The position numbers and the translations under genes are program-made. Below are positions 63,356-64,000 of a DNA stretch of 64,000 bases, piece by piece. The notes under the pieces were generated by a model. It was not told the origin of the DNA. It saw only the letters and a list, made by a program, of their open reading frames with translations, and searched no databases. Origin of the DNA: Methanohalophilus levihalophilus (GTDB taxonomy: Archaea; Halobacteriota; Methanosarcinia; Methanosarcinales; Methanosarcinaceae); the NCBI RefSeq assembly GCF_017874375.1, contig NZ_JAGGLK010000003.1, forward strand, positions 496,001 to 560,000, in the 5' to 3' direction. How positions within the stretch are numbered: the stretch's first letter is position 1; every line of letters starts with the position of its first letter.

Positions 63356-63387
63356 AACACAATATCACATTCATGAATTTAGAAACA

Positions 63388-63440
63388 GCGGTAAAAGGTA
63401 CCGCAGGGCTTTGGATTTTTGAAAAAGGAAAATTTTAACT
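63388..63440 (+). other. Small hairpin before the RNase J gene
   Basis: GCGGTA-AAAGG-TACCGC (63388-63404) is a perfect 6-bp stem with a 5-nt loop in the 95-base gap after the isomerase gene, with TTTTT a few bases later. A weak terminator or leader structure. Confidence 0.45.
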
Positions 63441-63450
63441 GAGGAATTAA

Positions 63451-64000
63451 ATGACAGAAATAGGTATAATTGCGGTTGGCGGCTACAATGAAATGGGTCG
63501 CAACATGACTGCCATCAGAGTTGATGACAGGGTTATTATTCTTGATATGGGACTGCGTCTTGACAGGGTACAAATCCATGAGGATGTAGAAATTGATAAG
63601 ATGCACTCTCTTGAGCTAATTGAGATGGGCGCAATTCCCGATGATACTATCATGAAGGAAATCAATGGGAATGTGTGTGCAATAGTTTGTACGCACGGTC
63701 ACCTTGATCACATTGGTGCGATTTCCAAACTTGCACACAGGTATGCTGCGCCAATTATCGGTACTCCCTATACTACAGCCCTAATTCAGCACCAGATAGA
63801 TTCCGAGAGGAAATTCGGTGTCAGAAACAGGATTATCCCGATTGAGGCAGGTGGAACCTACCAGATCAGTGACGATCTCTATATTGAACTGATAAGAGTT
63901 CAGCACAGTATTGTTGATTCAGTATTTGTAGCTGTGCACACTTCCCGTGGTGCTATTCTTTATGCATGTGACTTTAAGCTCGACAGGACTCCTACTCTTG
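63451..64000 (+). CDS. Ribonuclease J, 5' part (cut by window end)
   Basis: The first 183 codons of an archaeal RNase J. Start ATG 63451 behind GAGGAATTAA. VGGYNEMGRNMTAIRVDD is the N-terminal strand set, and the metallo-beta-lactamase motif THGHLDHIGA (HxHxDH) is near residue 76; YACDFKLDRTPTL is reached at the edge. It is a 5' exonuclease in mRNA and rRNA processing. A fixed neighbour of the isoprenoid genes in methanogens. Confidence 0.93.
   Translation, partial: MTEIGIIAVGGYNEMGRNMTAIRVDDRVIILDMGLRLDRVQIHEDVEIDKMHSLELIEMGAIPDDTIMKEINGNVCAIVCTHGHLDHIGAISKLAHRYAAPIIGTPYTTALIQHQIDSERKFGVRNRIIPIEAGGTYQISDDLYIELIRVQHSIVDSVFVAVHTSRGAILYACDFKLDRTPTL

Overview
This window looks like the chromosome of a methylotrophic, probably moderately halophilic methanogen of the Methanosarcinaceae (Methanohalophilus, Methanolobus or Methanococcoides type). 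The evidence is mer next to an FpoF-type F420H2 oxidase, a FilR1/Msr-type regulator, a complete anaerobic cobalamin block, archaeal ribosomal, RNA polymerase and mevalonate genes, PEF-CTERM and PGF-CTERM surface proteins with an archaeosortase, and an in-frame UAG in an otherwise intact trpF. I found no gene in the window that ends in TAG, which fits an organism that reads UAG as pyrrolysine.

Layout. 0-8 kb (minus strand): a UDP-GlcNAc operon (two GlmU-like genes flanking glmS and glmM), then a DUF998 gene set between two copies of the glmU 3' end, a RecJ-like DHH gene and the start of pcc1. 8-10 kb: rps15 and hisS. 10-15 kb (plus): amidohydrolase, Usp, CBS protein, ArfC-type reductase, a small ferredoxin, a VOC protein, and a thioredoxin-like lipoprotein with CcdA. 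15-21 kb: cbiT-L-F-G(N)-G(C)-H-C on minus and cbiP on plus. 21-26 kb: Msr-type regulator, response regulator, UbiA-family protein and a sensor kinase. 26-30.6 kb: trpDFEG behind a TRP-box operator, then a Fap7-type kinase. 30.7-33.3 kb: mer-fpoF-nadM.

33.6-38.1 kb (plus) is a redox island: two DUF2180 proteins, an AhpD-like protein, a pentaheme cytochrome c with a PGF-CTERM anchor, an atypical ferredoxin, an iron-sulfur flavoprotein, an FNR-like flavoprotein and an AfpA-type flavoprotein. Together they suggest a route from soluble flavin and Fe-S carriers to a surface cytochrome, but this is inference. 38-40 kb: a DUF429-like gene and inositol-phosphate synthase. 40-51 kb (minus) is a cell-surface island: archaeosortase and partner, two paralogous exported proteins with different C-terminal sorting signals, DUF116, a small winged-helix protein, two paralogous anchored proteins, a protein with four ~363-bp repeats, and a 723-aa protein rich in Asp loops that ends in a dockerin-like segment.

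51.7-54.3 kb: an oxygen and redox defence set (nitroreductase, ferritin-like protein, FprA, ferredoxin-thioredoxin reductase). 54.4-64 kb (plus): serA, two conserved archaeal genes, then rpl18e-rpl13-rps9-rpoN-tRNA-Pro-rpoK-rps2 and MEMO-mvk-ipk-idi2-RNase J (cut by the window end). Most intergenic spaces are short. The clearest signals in them are hairpin or poly-U terminators, several overlapping the stop codon, and TATA-like boxes.
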